From contig JAIOJV010000074.1 in the NCBI GenBank assembly GCA_019911805.1, positions 124,001-188,000 of the forward strand: 64,000 bases of DNA, read 5' to 3'. Positions within the stretch are counted from its first letter, which is position 1, and the number at the start of each line of letters is the position of its first letter. The DNA comes from Gammaproteobacteria bacterium. Lineage in GTDB: Bacteria > Pseudomonadota > Gammaproteobacteria > Thiohalobacterales > Thiohalobacteraceae. Shown here piece by piece: positions 55,682 to 64,000 of this stretch. The notes below the pieces were generated by a model. The model did not search any database and was not told the origin of the DNA. It worked only from the letters and a program-made list of their open reading frames with translations. Made by a program: the position numbers and the translations under genes.

Positions 55682-56161
55682 TTACAGGGAGCCGAGCTCC
55701 GCCCATTCCCCGTCGTTCAGAAGTTTATTCAAGTCCACCAGGATAAGCAGTTCGCCGTCGCGGCTGGCCACCCCCTGGATGTACTGCGAGCTCTCGTCGT
55801 TACCAACATTCGGCGCCGACTCGATCTCCGCAGCATGCAGCGTCACCACCTCGGCGACGGCATCGACCAGCATGCCGACCACCTGCTTGTCGACCTCGAT
55901 GATCACGATGCGGGTCGATTCCTCCATGTCCTTGCTACCGAGACCCAGGCGTTCCCGGGTGTCGATGACGGTCACCACGTTACCGCGCAGATTGATGATG
56001 CCGAGCACGTAATGGGGGGCACCGGGCACCGGCGCGATCTCGGTGACGCGCAGCACCTCCTGCACCTGCATCACGTTGATACCGTAGGTTTCGTCCTCCA
56101 GACGGAAGGTCACGTACTGCAACAGGGGATCGTCGTTGGTTGTCTGCGCCGCTTGTTTCAT
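55682..56161 (-). CDS. cheW: Chemotaxis coupling protein CheW
   Basis: CheW links receptors to CheA. The 159-residue protein has LQYVTFRLEDETYGINVMQV, LGIINLRGNVVTVIDTRERL, RIVIIEVDKQVVGMLVDAVA and SRDGELLILVDLNKLL, the complete double SH3-like fold. ATG 56161 is preceded by AGAGGCG; the longer upstream frame runs into a palindromic element and is not conserved. It is followed by the small proline-rich frame and the DUF2802 gene. Confidence 0.97.
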   Translation of the reverse strand: MKQAAQTTNDDPLLQYVTFRLEDETYGINVMQVQEVLRVTEIAPVPGAPHYVLGIINLRGNVVTVIDTRERLGLGSKDMEESTRIVIIEVDKQVVGMLVDAVAEVVTLHAAEIESAPNVGNDESSQYIQGVASRDGELLILVDLNKLLNDGEWAELGSL

Positions 56162-56269
56162 GGTTCGCCTCTGGAATCCGCTCTGGGGGGCGTCAAAACC
56201 CGGGCAACGCCCCGTCACCCGCATACAAAAGCACGAAATGTGCCAGCCACTGCCGGCCGTTCCGGCGCC

Positions 56270-56434
56270 AGGAGCCTGCCGGACTTGAGCGATCGTGGCG
56301 AGCAAGGTGGGAGAGCAAGGTCATTTTTTCGATCGTTTGAGGAGAATAGCCGTAGCTATTCGACGAAGAGGATCGGAAAAATGGGCTGCTCTCCCGCCGG
56401 CGCAGTAGATCAGTCTCAAGTCCGACAGGCTCCT
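56270..56434. mobile_element. 165-bp symmetric palindromic (MITE-like) element
   Basis: AGGAGCCTGCCGGACTTGAG (56270-56289) is the inverse of CTCAAGTCCGACAGGCTCCT (56415-56434) with one mismatch. Internal pairs are GGGAGAGCA/TGCTCTCCC, CATTTTTTCGATC/GATCGGAAAAATG and the central GAATAGC (56344-56350)/GCTATTC (56355-56361). The symmetry centre, 56352, is exactly the middle of the element. It has no reading frame of note and lies between cheW and parP. It looks like a non-autonomous transposable element or a long folded RNA. Confidence 0.75.
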
Positions 56435-56448
56435 AGGAGCCTGTCGGA
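56421..56448. repeat. 28-bp perfect palindrome at the parP stop
   Basis: TCCGACAGGCTCCT (56421-56434) is followed directly by its inverse AGGAGCCTGTCGGA (56435-56448). The right end of the 165-bp element and a second partial end therefore stand back to back. The parP stop TAG (56433-56435) spans the junction. It can form a strong hairpin in the parP transcript. Confidence 0.85.
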
Positions 56449-57149
56449 TCGCGCCCCGCCACCAGGTCCACGAGCGCGCCCATGTCGATCAGGGCGCACA
56501 TCTCCCTGATAACGGTCCCAGCCAGCCAGGGGCGACTCCCCGCCCGGGTCCGCCATTGCACGGCATCCGGCGAGAGCGTAATGACCTCGCCCACCGCGTC
56601 GCAGGCCAGCCCCCAACCGTCGTCACCGCCAGCATCGATCACAATCACCTTGCTCAGGCGGTCACCGCCGGCCACCGCCAGCGCGGCGCGACGATCCGCC
56701 GGCAGCACTACCTGGGCAACGTCGATCAACCGCACCCGCCGGCCGAGGTGTTCCCGCAGCCCGAGGAGCCACGGCTGCGGACCGGGCACCGGGGTCACGA
56801 CCGCATCGTCCCAGGGCAGGACCCCGGCTGGCCCGGTCAGCCCGACCAGCGGCAGTGCCAGGTTGAGGCCTGCCACCCGGAACTGCAGGCACTGAAACGG
56901 TTCCCGGGCCCAGTCCGGGGAGACGGCCTTGGGTGCCTCGCACGCGGCGGGCCCGCGTTCCACCGACGGCACCGTGATGGAAGAGTGCTGCTCCGTAACC
57001 GGCGTCGGTGCCACCTCGGTCTCGCCGGCCGGTCCGTTCGATCGTGCCTCGGCGGCCGCCACCGGCCGCAGGAGGGCCTGCAGATACACGCCCAGTGCCA
57101 GCTGCGGATCCAGCAGGGCCTGCTCGTGGGTGCGGGTTTCCGTCTTCAT
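56433..57149 (-). CDS. parP: CheW-domain protein ParP-like
   Basis: This 238-residue protein has an N-terminal extension of about 95 variable residues and a C-terminal CheW-like domain (FQCLQFRVAGLNLALPLVGL; WLLGLREHLGRRVRLIDVAQ; KVIVIDAGGDDGWGLACDAV). The gene sits between parC and cheW, where ParP, which couples CheA arrays to the polar ParC, is found. ATG 57149 follows AGGATG at better spacing than ATG 57158. Its last residues (DPTGS) and stop codon are supplied by a palindromic element, so the natural C-terminus may have been replaced. Confidence 0.88.
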   Translation of the reverse strand: MKTETRTHEQALLDPQLALGVYLQALLRPVAAAEARSNGPAGETEVAPTPVTEQHSSITVPSVERGPAACEAPKAVSPDWAREPFQCLQFRVAGLNLALPLVGLTGPAGVLPWDDAVVTPVPGPQPWLLGLREHLGRRVRLIDVAQVVLPADRRAALAVAGGDRLSKVIVIDAGGDDGWGLACDAVGEVITLSPDAVQWRTRAGSRPWLAGTVIREMCALIDMGALVDLVAGRDPTGS

Positions 57150-57165
57150 GGTAGTCATCCTAAAC

Positions 57166-57321
57166 AAAACTCATTTCAGCCACGGAAACACACGGCAGAC
57201 ACTGAAATGAAAACGCATCGCAGGGCCCCGATTCCGCACCAGGGGGGATACGGAGGGCGGTTGCGTAGGGCGTCTGATCTTGTCCATGTTTTCCCGTGTG
57301 TTTCCGTGGCAAATGGATTTT
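57166..57321 (+). repeat. Dispersed CCACGGAA-type repeat, copy B
   Basis: This element of 156 bp starts AAAACTCATTTCAGCCACGG, then AAACACACGGCAGACACTGA, and ends TTCCCGTGTGTTTCCGTGGC with AAATGG. It occupies nearly the whole parC-parP spacer (57150-57327). It is the closest partner of copy A at 10585-10742, in the same orientation. Confidence 0.8.
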
Positions 57322-57327
57322 CCGCGT

Positions 57328-58149
57328 TCATGCCAGGACCCGGCCGGCATGTCCCTGGAGCGCATCCACCAGCGGCGGTACGCGGTCCAGCAGGTGATCC
57401 AGCAGCGCCGCATAGGCCCGCGTGCCGCGTGATCGCGGCTGCCACACCGACAGTGGTTGCCCCGCCTTGCTGGCCTCGCGGAACTGGGTGTCGACAGGGA
57501 TGACCGCATCCCAGACGGCGTTCCCGTAACGCTCCCGCAAGACCTGCAGGGCATCACCGGAGGCGCGGGTACGCCGGTCATACATGGTCGGTACGATCAA
57601 TCGCGGCACATCGCCGCCACGCGCGCGGCTGATCATCGTCAGGGTGTGCAGCATGCGCTCCAGGCCCTTCAGCGCCAGGAATTCGCACTGCACCGGGATC
57701 AGCAGCCGGTCGCAGGCCGCCAGCGCGTTCACCATGAGCACGCCCAGCATCGGCGGGCAGTCCATCAGGACGTGATCGAACTGCGGCTGCAATTCGGTGA
57801 GTGTCCGGGCCAGTACCAGCCCCATGCCGTCCTGCGCGCCCAGCTGACGATCCAGCGTGGCCAGCGCGGTGCTCGCCGGCAGCAGCGTGAGCCGCTCGAT
57901 ACCGGTCGGTCGCAGCACGTCAGGATAGTGGCTGGGTGGGCGACGCTCGGCGCGGTCCTTGAACAGGGTGTAGACGGACGCGCCGATGCCGTCGGGGTCC
58001 AGCCCGAAATAGCTCGTCAGCGAGCCGTGCGGGTCCAGATCGATCAGCAGCGTGCGCCGCCCTTCACCCGCCAGCTGACCCGCCAGCGTCACGGCCGTGG
58101 TCGTCTTGCCGACCCCACCCTTCTGATTGGCCACGGCCCAGATCTTCAC
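57328..58149 (-). CDS. parC: ParA-family ATPase ParC-like (chemotaxis array positioning)
   Basis: This 273-residue MinD/ParA ATPase has the deviant Walker A motif KGGVGKTTTAV at residues 10-20, Walker A' LLIDLDPHGSLTSYFG and Walker B HVLMDCPPMLGVL. In polar flagellates the copy inside the che operon (ParC) places chemotaxis arrays at the pole and segregates them. There is no parB beside it, which fits that role rather than plasmid or chromosome partition. It overlaps motD by 4 bp. Confidence 0.93.
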   Translation of the reverse strand: MKIWAVANQKGGVGKTTTAVTLAGQLAGEGRRTLLIDLDPHGSLTSYFGLDPDGIGASVYTLFKDRAERRPPSHYPDVLRPTGIERLTLLPASTALATLDRQLGAQDGMGLVLARTLTELQPQFDHVLMDCPPMLGVLMVNALAACDRLLIPVQCEFLALKGLERMLHTLTMISRARGGDVPRLIVPTMYDRRTRASGDALQVLRERYGNAVWDAVIPVDTQFREASKAGQPLSVWQPRSRGTRAYAALLDHLLDRVPPLVDALQGHAGRVLA

Positions 58150-59024
58150 GGCGTGTCACCGCCCCGCTGCGCATCGCCGGCATCCTGCTGCACGACCTCC
58201 GGCAGTTCCCCGGGATCACGTTCCCAGCGCGGGTCGGCGCCAGGCAGGATGACCAGTACCACCCGCCGGTTCCTGGCACGGCCCTCCGGCACGTCGTTGG
58301 GCGCGACCGGCCGATACTCACCGTAACCGATCGCGGCCATGCGCGCGGGCTCCACGCCGTAATCGGTGAACAGGTGCACCACACTGGCGGCACGTGCCGC
58401 CGACAGTTCCCAATTGGACAGATACTGCACGGTGCTGATCGGTACGTTGTCGGTGAAACCCTCCACATGAATGGGGTTCGGGAAGGGCGCGAGGATCTTG
58501 CCCAGTTGTTCGAGCAGCGGGAACGAGTCCTCCGTCAGCCGCGCACTGCCGCTGGGAAACAGGATGCTGGATCGGATCTCCACCTCCAGCCAGCGCTCGT
58601 CGCGGCGCACGCGGATCAGATCATCCCGTATCAGCACACCCAGGGCCTGCACGATGGCCTCGGCGATACGCTGGACACTGGTATCACCCTCATAGCCGGG
58701 ATCGGGGAGAGCAGCGGACTCGGAGGCCACATCGGGTACGACTGGAATCGGCAGCGCAATCAGTGACGGCTCGCCGATGACCGGTGGCGCACTACTGTCC
58801 ATCGAGCGCTGGAGCTCGCCGAGCTGCACCGGATCGACGCTGTGCGGTGCCGAGCGGAAGGCGGCCACCAGCGAATCGGACAATACCCGATACTTGCCCT
58901 CGTTCACCGATGACAGGGCATACATGACCACGAAAAATGCGAACAACAGCGTGATGAAGTCGGCATACGACACCAGCCAGCGCTCGTGATTTTCGTGTTC
59001 CTCGTGTTTCTGCTTGCGCGCCAT
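58146..59024 (-). CDS. motD: Flagellar motor protein MotD (MotB-type stator subunit)
   Basis: This 292-residue protein has the MotB plug and membrane segment WLVSYADFITLLFAFFVVMY, where the Asp of YADF is the proton-channel residue, and a C-terminal OmpA-like peptidoglycan-binding domain (VEGFTDNVPISTVQYLSNWE; LSAARAASVVHLF; AAIGYGEYRPVAPNDVPEGR). It pairs with MotC as the second stator set of polar flagellates. ATG 59024 (MARKQKHEEHENHERW) is the family start; a longer frame reads into repeat C. Confidence 0.95.
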   Translation of the reverse strand: MARKQKHEEHENHERWLVSYADFITLLFAFFVVMYALSSVNEGKYRVLSDSLVAAFRSAPHSVDPVQLGELQRSMDSSAPPVIGEPSLIALPIPVVPDVASESAALPDPGYEGDTSVQRIAEAIVQALGVLIRDDLIRVRRDERWLEVEIRSSILFPSGSARLTEDSFPLLEQLGKILAPFPNPIHVEGFTDNVPISTVQYLSNWELSAARAASVVHLFTDYGVEPARMAAIGYGEYRPVAPNDVPEGRARNRRVVLVILPGADPRWERDPGELPEVVQQDAGDAQRGGDTP

Positions 59025-59044
59025 GGGAATCCGTTCAACCCAAA

Positions 59045-59190
59045 ACCCAACTTCGCCGCGGAAGCACACGGAAGGACACGGACACGATCATATGCTCCAC
59101 ACGACAGTGCTCTTCACCCTCCAGGTGCTGAGCCGAAATTTCGCCATGATGTTTCATTTCAGTGTCTTCCGTTTGGTTCCGTGGCTGGAA
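59045..59190 (-). repeat. Dispersed CCACGGAA-type repeat, copy C (inverse)
   Basis: This copy is inverted relative to A and B. It has CCGCGGAAGCACACGGAAGG near 59057 and GTTTCATTTCAGTGTCTTCC, then GTTTGGTTCCGTGGC, at 59151-59185. It fills most of the 181-bp spacer between motC and motD. Confidence 0.75.
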
Positions 59191-59205
59191 TACGCTTCTT
59201 CAGAT

Positions 59206-59946
59206 TCAATGCAGATAGCCGGTCAGTTTCGTTTCGATGTTGCGTGGATTCTCACCCTCGGCGATGGAGATCACGCCTTCGAGAATCATCTCGCGGAAAC
59301 GCGTCTGTCCGTGGATGTGGGTCTTGAGCTTGCCGGCAATCGGCAGGAACAGCAGGTTGGCAAGGCCCACACCATAGATCGTGGCGACGAACGCCACAGC
59401 GATGCCGGAACCGAGCTTGCTCGGATCGGCCAGATTGTTCATCACATGAATGAGGCCCATCACCGCACCGATGATGCCGATGGTAGGCGAGTAGCCGCCC
59501 ATACCCTCGAAGACCTTGGATGCCTGCAGGTCACGGTATTCCTGGGCATCCAGGTCGACCTCCATGATGCCGCGGATGATCTCCGGTTCATTGCCATCGA
59601 CCAGCAGCTGCAGGCCTTTGCGGGCAAACAGGTCGGACTCCTCCTCGGCGATACTCTCCAGCCCGAGTAGTCCCTCGCGGCGCGCGATGTTACTCCAACC
59701 GACGATCTTCTCGATAGCCTCCTGCGGTAACAGCCGCGGCGGCCGCACCACCCAGCCGGAGATCTGCAACGCACGTGTGAAGGTGGCCAGCGGGACCTGG
59801 ATCATGACTGCGCCGACGGTACCGCCGACGACGATCACGAAGGCGGTCAGTTGGATCAGCGAATCGGTGTGCCCACCCTCCAGGATATTGCCACCGATGA
59901 TCGCGCCGAACGCGATCACGATGCCGATGAGTGTGAGAATGTCCAT
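59206..59946 (-). CDS. motC: Flagellar motor protein MotC (MotA-type stator subunit)
   Basis: This 246-residue membrane protein has four helices: LTLIGIVIAFGAIIGGNILE, LTAFVIVVGGTVGAVMIQVP, YSPTIGIIGAVMGLIHVMNN and LGSGIAVAFVATIYGVGLAN. The cytoplasmic loop between helices 2 and 3 carries the charged torque-generating segment (NIARREGLLGLESIAEEESD). It forms the stator with MotD. It starts 9 bp after cheB, while the spacer to motD holds repeat C. Confidence 0.96.
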   Translation of the reverse strand: MDILTLIGIVIAFGAIIGGNILEGGHTDSLIQLTAFVIVVGGTVGAVMIQVPLATFTRALQISGWVVRPPRLLPQEAIEKIVGWSNIARREGLLGLESIAEEESDLFARKGLQLLVDGNEPEIIRGIMEVDLDAQEYRDLQASKVFEGMGGYSPTIGIIGAVMGLIHVMNNLADPSKLGSGIAVAFVATIYGVGLANLLFLPIAGKLKTHIHGQTRFREMILEGVISIAEGENPRNIETKLTGYLH

Positions 59947-59955
59947 GCCTGCGCG

Positions 59956-61002
59956 TCAGCCACACCCGAGGGTGGTGATCTCGCGCCCGATGTCAGCAAG
60001 ACTGAGCACCTGGTCAGCAAGATTCGCCTCGACCACCGCTGCCGGCATACCATAGATCACGCAACTGGCCTCGTCCTGCGCCCACACTGTCGCACCGCCC
60101 TTCTTCAGGGCGCGTGCGCCCTCGCGGCCATCGGCACCCATACCGGTCAGAACCACCGACAGCACCTTGCCCCCGAACACCTCGCCCGCCGCGGCAAAGG
60201 CCAGATCGACACTCGGCCGGTAGTGCAGCGCGGGATCACCGTCGTAGATGCGGATGCGCACCTGACCGGCGCGTTCCAGCAGCCCGAGCTGGCGGCCGCC
60301 GGGTGCGAGATAGGCCGTACCCTTGTGCAGGATCTCGTCATCCTCCGCCTCCTTGACGCGGATCCGGCACTGGCCATCGAGACGTTGCGCGAAGGCCGGC
60401 GTGAAACTCGCGGGCATATGTTGGATCAGCAGGATCGGCAGGGGAAAATTCTCCGGCAGCTGTGTCAACACCTGTTGCAGTGCGACCGGCCCTCCGGTGG
60501 AGCTGCCGATGGCGACCAGCCGATAGTCGCTACGCCGACCCATCGGGCGACGTGCCAGGGCGGGATGTGGTATCGCCGGGGAGGTTGTATTCGCTGGCAC
60601 AGCCTGACGGCGTGCGCCGAGCATGCGCACACGGTTGCGCAGCACCCGCTTGGCCTCGTCCTTGTCTTGGGAGATATCGTCGAAACGCTTGGGTAGGAAA
60701 TCCAGTGCGCCCGCTTCCAGCGCGTCGAGCGTCGCCTTGGCGCCATCGTAGGTCAGCGACGAGAACATCAGTACCGGCGTCGGCTGCAACCTCATGATGC
60801 GCCGCACGGCGGTGATGCCGTTCATGACCGGCATCTCGATGTCCATGGTCACCACGTCCGGTTTGAGCTCCAGGACTTTCTGCACGGCCTCCCTGCCATC
60901 GCCCGCCGTACCGACCACCTGCAGGCGGTTGTCGGCCTCCAGGATCTCGACAATGCGGCGGCGGAAAAAGCCGGAGTCATCAACTACCAGTACCCGGATC
61001 AC
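59956..61002 (-). CDS. cheB: Chemotaxis protein-glutamate methylesterase CheB
   Basis: CheB removes receptor methyl groups. The 348-residue protein has a receiver domain ([20 protein letters not shown]; phospho-Asp in [14 protein letters not shown]; Lys in LDFLPKRF) and a C-terminal esterase domain with [15 protein letters not shown] (nucleophile Ser), [18 protein letters not shown] (His) and [17 protein letters not shown] (Asp). Length is normal. No cheR is in the window. Confidence 0.97.
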   Translation of the reverse strand: MIRVLVVDDSGFFRRRIVEILEADNRLQVVGTAGDGREAVQKVLELKPDVVTMDIEMPVMNGITAVRRIMRLQPTPVLMFSSLTYDGAKATLDALEAGALDFLPKRFDDISQDKDEAKRVLRNRVRMLGARRQAVPANTTSPAIPHPALARRPMGRRSDYRLVAIGSSTGGPVALQQVLTQLPENFPLPILLIQHMPASFTPAFAQRLDGQCRIRVKEAEDDEILHKGTAYLAPGGRQLGLLERAGQVRIRIYDGDPALHYRPSVDLAFAAAGEVFGGKVLSVVLTGMGADGREGARALKKGGATVWAQDEASCVIYGMPAAVVEANLADQVLSLADIGREITTLGCG

Positions 61003-61084
61003 GTCAGACTATGTCCTTTGCCCAGCGGTTCGTCCCAAGGCCGCGCCGCCTTGCCCGACCCGATCAATGTGTACGCGTGGCCGC

Positions 61085-63061
61085 TCAGCCGCGACGTGCG
61101 TATTTCTTCATCAGCCCCGGCACATCGAGGATCAGCGCGATACGGCCATCGCCAGTGAGCGTCGCGCCAGCGAAACCGGGCATGCCCTGGAGCATCGCCC
61201 CGAGGGGCTTGATAACCACCTCTTCCTGGCCAATGAGCTGATCGACAACGAAGCCGACCTTCTGGTTGCCGACCTGCACCAGCACCACATGTCCGCCCTG
61301 ACCACCGTCCACTGCAGCCGCCCCGCGCGTGAGCCAGGTGCGCAGATGGAACAGTGGTAACGCCTTGTTGCGCACCCGTACGGTCAGCTGCCCGTCGATC
61401 ACATTGGTGCGTTGATGATCCAGATCGAAGATCTCACTGACACTGGCGAGCGGTAGCGCGAACGGCTGGTTCCCCAATACCACCATCAGAGTCGGCATGA
61501 TCGCGAGCGTCAGCGGCACCCGGATGGACAACCGTGAGCCACGGCCCAGTTTCGAATCGATTTCGATACGGCCGTTCAGCTGGGCGATGCGCGTCTTCAC
61601 CACATCCATGCCCACGCCACGCCCGGACACGTCGGAGATCTCCGTTTTGGTGGAGAAGCCGGCGTGAAAGATCAGGTTGTAGCAATCCTTCTCGTCCAAG
61701 CGCGCGGCACTCTCGGTATCCATCAGGCCCTTCTCCACCGCCTTGCGACGCAGCACCTCGGGGTCCATGCCGCGGCCATCGTCCTCGATGGATAGCAGAA
61801 TATGGTCGCCCTCCTGCTCGGCGGTGAGGGTTACCGTGCCGACGCGCGCCTTACCAGCGGCCAGGCGTTCTTCCGGGCTCTCGATGCCATGGTCCACGGC
61901 GTTGCGCACCAGGTGCACCAGCGGATCGGCCAGCGCCTCGACCAGGTTCTTGTCGAGGTCGGTCTCCTCACCCTGCAGCTCCAGGCTCACTTCCTTGTTC
62001 AGGCTGCGCGCCAGGTCGCGGACCACACGTGGAAAGCGTCCGAATACCTTTTTGATGGGCTGCATGCGGGTCTTCATCACAGCCATCTGCAAGTCAGCCG
62101 TAACCACATCCAGGTTGGCCACCGCCTTGACGACATCGCCTTCACCCATGCTCGCCTTGAGCGTCGCCAGGCGATTGCGTACCAGCACCAGCTCCCCGAC
62201 CAGGTTCATGATGTCGTCGAGGCGCTTGGTGTCGACGCGCACCGTGGTCTCCGCAGCCGGCGCCGGGGCCGTCGTGGCCGGTACGGATACGGGTTTGGCG
62301 ACCATGGCCGCAGGTGATGCGCCGGCGACCGTGGGCGGTGCGCCCTGGCCGTGCAATCCATCCAGAAGCGCCTCGAACTCGTCGTCGGTGATGACATCGC
62401 CGTCGGTACCCGTGGCCACCGGCGGCGAGGTGACCGGCGGCACCTTACGTGAACCGGCACCGTGCAACTGATCGAGCAGCGCCTCGAATTCGTCGTCGGT
62501 GATCTCGTCACCACCGACCTTCTCCGGCGCCCCCACCGCAGCCGCGTCCTTGTCGGCCTGGGCGGCATCCAGCATCCGCTCAAACTCAGCGTCAGTGATG
62601 TCGCCATCACCGCCACCGTCACTGGCAGGCTCGGCAACCGGCGACGGCGCTGCCGGCGCGACACCCGTGTCACCGGGCACGGCATAGCTCGTGAGCTGCC
62701 CCAACAGGGCCGGATCGGCCGGGTTCGGCTCCTGGCCGCCGTGGATCTCCGCGAACATGCCATTGACCACATCCAGCACGCGCAGCACCGTATCCATGAG
62801 GCCGGCATCGATCAGCCGTTCGCCGTTGCGCAACACATTGAACACGTCCTCCGCCCGATGGCAGACCTCCACCAGATGGGTGAGGTTGAGGAAGCTGGCG
62901 CCACCCTTGATGGTGTGGAAACCGCGAAAGACCGCGTTCAGCAGCGCGCTGTCCCGGGGCTGCTGTTCGAGGCCCACCAACTGTTCGCCCAATTGCTCGA
63001 GCAGCTCGCCGGCCTCGATCAGAAAGTCCTGCAGGATATCGTCATTGGGGTCAAAGCCCAT
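61085..63061 (-). CDS. cheA: Chemotaxis histidine kinase CheA
   Basis: The 658-residue kinase has an HPt domain with the phosphorylated His49 (FRGFHTIKGGASFL), a linker, the dimerisation segment (VRVDTKRLDDIMNLVGELVL), the ATPase domain (HLVRNAVDHGIE; ILLSIEDDGRGMDPEVLRRK; GRGVGMDVVKTRI) and a CheW-like C-terminus. The linker has three copies of the motif ITDxEFExxLD at residues 155, 187 and 224. It lies 25 bp after cheZ. An 82-bp spacer separates it from cheB. Confidence 0.97.
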   Translation of the reverse strand: MGFDPNDDILQDFLIEAGELLEQLGEQLVGLEQQPRDSALLNAVFRGFHTIKGGASFLNLTHLVEVCHRAEDVFNVLRNGERLIDAGLMDTVLRVLDVVNGMFAEIHGGQEPNPADPALLGQLTSYAVPGDTGVAPAAPSPVAEPASDGGGDGDITDAEFERMLDAAQADKDAAAVGAPEKVGGDEITDDEFEALLDQLHGAGSRKVPPVTSPPVATGTDGDVITDDEFEALLDGLHGQGAPPTVAGASPAAMVAKPVSVPATTAPAPAAETTVRVDTKRLDDIMNLVGELVLVRNRLATLKASMGEGDVVKAVANLDVVTADLQMAVMKTRMQPIKKVFGRFPRVVRDLARSLNKEVSLELQGEETDLDKNLVEALADPLVHLVRNAVDHGIESPEERLAAGKARVGTVTLTAEQEGDHILLSIEDDGRGMDPEVLRRKAVEKGLMDTESAARLDEKDCYNLIFHAGFSTKTEISDVSGRGVGMDVVKTRIAQLNGRIEIDSKLGRGSRLSIRVPLTLAIMPTLMVVLGNQPFALPLASVSEIFDLDHQRTNVIDGQLTVRVRNKALPLFHLRTWLTRGAAAVDGGQGGHVVLVQVGNQKVGFVVDQLIGQEEVVIKPLGAMLQGMPGFAGATLTGDGRIALILDVPGLMKKYARRG

Positions 63062-63086
63062 GGCACGCGTCCTTCAAGAGGTCCAA

Positions 63087-63848
63087 TCAGAACCCCAGGC
63101 TCGACAGTAGGTCGTCGACGTCATCCTGGTTGTTCAACACATCCTGCGTATCCAATCCAGGGATCTGCGGCCCGACGCCACGGGTAGACTCGTCCGTGCC
63201 GGTGCGCGGCGGCGCGGCCACTACCTCCGGCTGCGCCAGGCGCTGCCCCGAGATGCGGATCAGGCCGACCAGATTTTCCTCGACGTCCTTCACCAGGTTG
63301 ATCACCCGGCGGATAATCTGCCCGGTCAGGTCCTGGAAACCCTGCGCCATCAGGACCTCGGTGAGGTTGCCGTTCAGCTTGCCGGCATGCCCACTGGTCA
63401 GGTCGAGAAAACTGTCGATTTCGGGTACCAGCGCGCGGAACTCCGCCGCGTCCATGTCCTTGTGGCGGAACCGCAGCCATTTCGTATGCAATGCATCGGC
63501 ACGCCGCTGCAACTCCTCGGCGATCGGCAGGCTCTCCTCCACCGCATTCAGGGTGTTGTGGGCCGCCTGCTCGGTCATGGTGACCACGTAGTTCAGGCGC
63601 TCCTTGGCATCGGGTATCTCGTGTTCAGCGAGGGCCGTGATGCGCGAGTCCAGCTGAAAGCCAGCCAGCGCATCGTGCAGCTCGCGTGTCAGCTTGCCGA
63701 GTTCCTGGAACAGCCCGGTTTCCCGTTTGCGGGCCAGATCGTCCAGCAGCCGCGAGGCCTCGGCCTCGTTGCCACGCTCCAGTTCCTCGACCAGCCGGCG
63801 CGCCTGCGCGAGCGAGCCGTCGTCGGCCACGGTGTTGACTGTGTTCAT
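63087..63848 (-). CDS. cheZ: CheY-P phosphatase CheZ
   Basis: The 253-residue helical protein dephosphorylates CheY-P. LMAQGFQDLTGQIIRRVINL holds the catalytic Gln (FQDLTGQ). A long helical hairpin precedes it (EHEIPDAKERLNYVVTMTEQ; AEELQRRADALHTKWLRFRH) and the C-terminal CheY-binding tail VDDLLSSLGF closes the protein. It is followed by cheA and preceded by cheY. Confidence 0.97.
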   Translation of the reverse strand: MNTVNTVADDGSLAQARRLVEELERGNEAEASRLLDDLARKRETGLFQELGKLTRELHDALAGFQLDSRITALAEHEIPDAKERLNYVVTMTEQAAHNTLNAVEESLPIAEELQRRADALHTKWLRFRHKDMDAAEFRALVPEIDSFLDLTSGHAGKLNGNLTEVLMAQGFQDLTGQIIRRVINLVKDVEENLVGLIRISGQRLAQPEVVAAPPRTGTDESTRGVGPQIPGLDTQDVLNNQDDVDDLLSSLGF

Positions 63849-63858
63849 CCGGCCCCCG

Positions 63859-64000
63859 TCAACCCGTAGCGGCCTGCAGCCGCTCGAAAATCCTGTCGAT
63901 CTTCTCTTTCAAGGTGATCGCCGTGAATGGTTTGACGATGTAGCCGTTGACCCCCGCCTGCGCCGCCTCGACGATCTGGTCCTTCTTGGCCTCGGCGGTC
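63859..64000 (-). CDS. cheY: Chemotaxis response regulator CheY (partial, 5' end beyond window)
   Basis: The last 46 codons of a receiver domain are present: [20 protein letters not shown], then [20 protein letters not shown]. The conserved Lys of the KPF motif is included. Position before cheZ and the close match to CheY C-termini identify it. The phospho-Asp lies outside the window. Confidence 0.96.
   Translation of the reverse strand, partial: TAEAKKDQIVEAAQAGVNGYIVKPFTAITLKEKIDRIFERLQAATG

Noticed and set aside
57328-58149. ParA gene as a sign of a plasmid or chromosome partition locus
   Set aside because: No parB or parS-like sites are adjacent and the gene is inside the chemotaxis operon, which fits ParC.

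Overview
The window is about 64 kb of high-GC chromosome from a polarly flagellated gammaproteobacterium that can respire nitrate. The chemotaxis and motor block has the order cheY-cheZ-cheA-cheB-motC-motD-parC-parP-cheW-DUF2802, which is typical of Pseudomonas, Vibrio and Chromatiales-type bacteria. The SecDF/YajC/Tgt/QueA cluster, a SCO1-PCuAC copper pair and an oxygen-independent HemN also fit. Genus cannot be fixed from sequence alone; a sulfur- or nitrogen-cycling member near the Chromatiales is an inference. No rRNA, CRISPR array, phage or complete insertion sequence was seen. One tRNA gene is present.

Layout. 1-4.6 kb: leuC (partial), a divergent LysR regulator, an HcaT-like transporter and aroC. 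4.9-8.8 kb: a four-gene leftward cassette of SxtJ-like protein, a 49-residue DUF5989/SxtK-like protein, a NodU/SxtI-type carbamoyltransferase and a membrane-anchored SGNH enzyme. It resembles the sxtI-J-K part of saxitoxin clusters without the toxin core. 9.2-15.2 kb: hemN, prmB, SCO1, PCuAC, psd and suhB. 16.4-22.3 kb: secF, secD, yajC, tgt, queA and tRNA-Leu(CAA). 22.5-31.9 kb: glycogen metabolism (glgP, malQ, a GH57 enzyme, glgC, glgB). 32-34.5 kb: mog, a retropepsin-like protease and the radical SAM gene amrS.

35-50 kb: a nitrate reductase operon that starts with a TehA/SLAC1-type channel instead of narK. It runs through narGHJI and ends with a parvulin isomerase and an FmdE-like protein. 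Between narI and the isomerase sits a three-gene block (GH63-like glucosidase, GMC oxidoreductase, MFS carrier) of different base composition. A decayed second copy of the narI 3' end lies immediately before the isomerase. This suggests the operon is a recombination mosaic. 50.6-51.9 kb: amrB and amrA, so the AmmeMemoRadiSam genes lie on both sides of the nar region.

52-64 kb: a GYF/pentapeptide-repeat membrane protein, a fliK-like gene with an FlhB-C-terminal-domain gene, and the chemotaxis/motor operon running left and cut in cheY at the window edge.

The spacers carry several repeat classes: a family of CCACGGAA-type elements of up to about 155 bp that nearly fill some spacers inside the motility operon; a 165-bp fully symmetric palindrome that supplies the stop codon of parP; heptamer tandem arrays at the 3' ends of queA and the flhB-like gene; and a REP-like cluster upstream of amrB.
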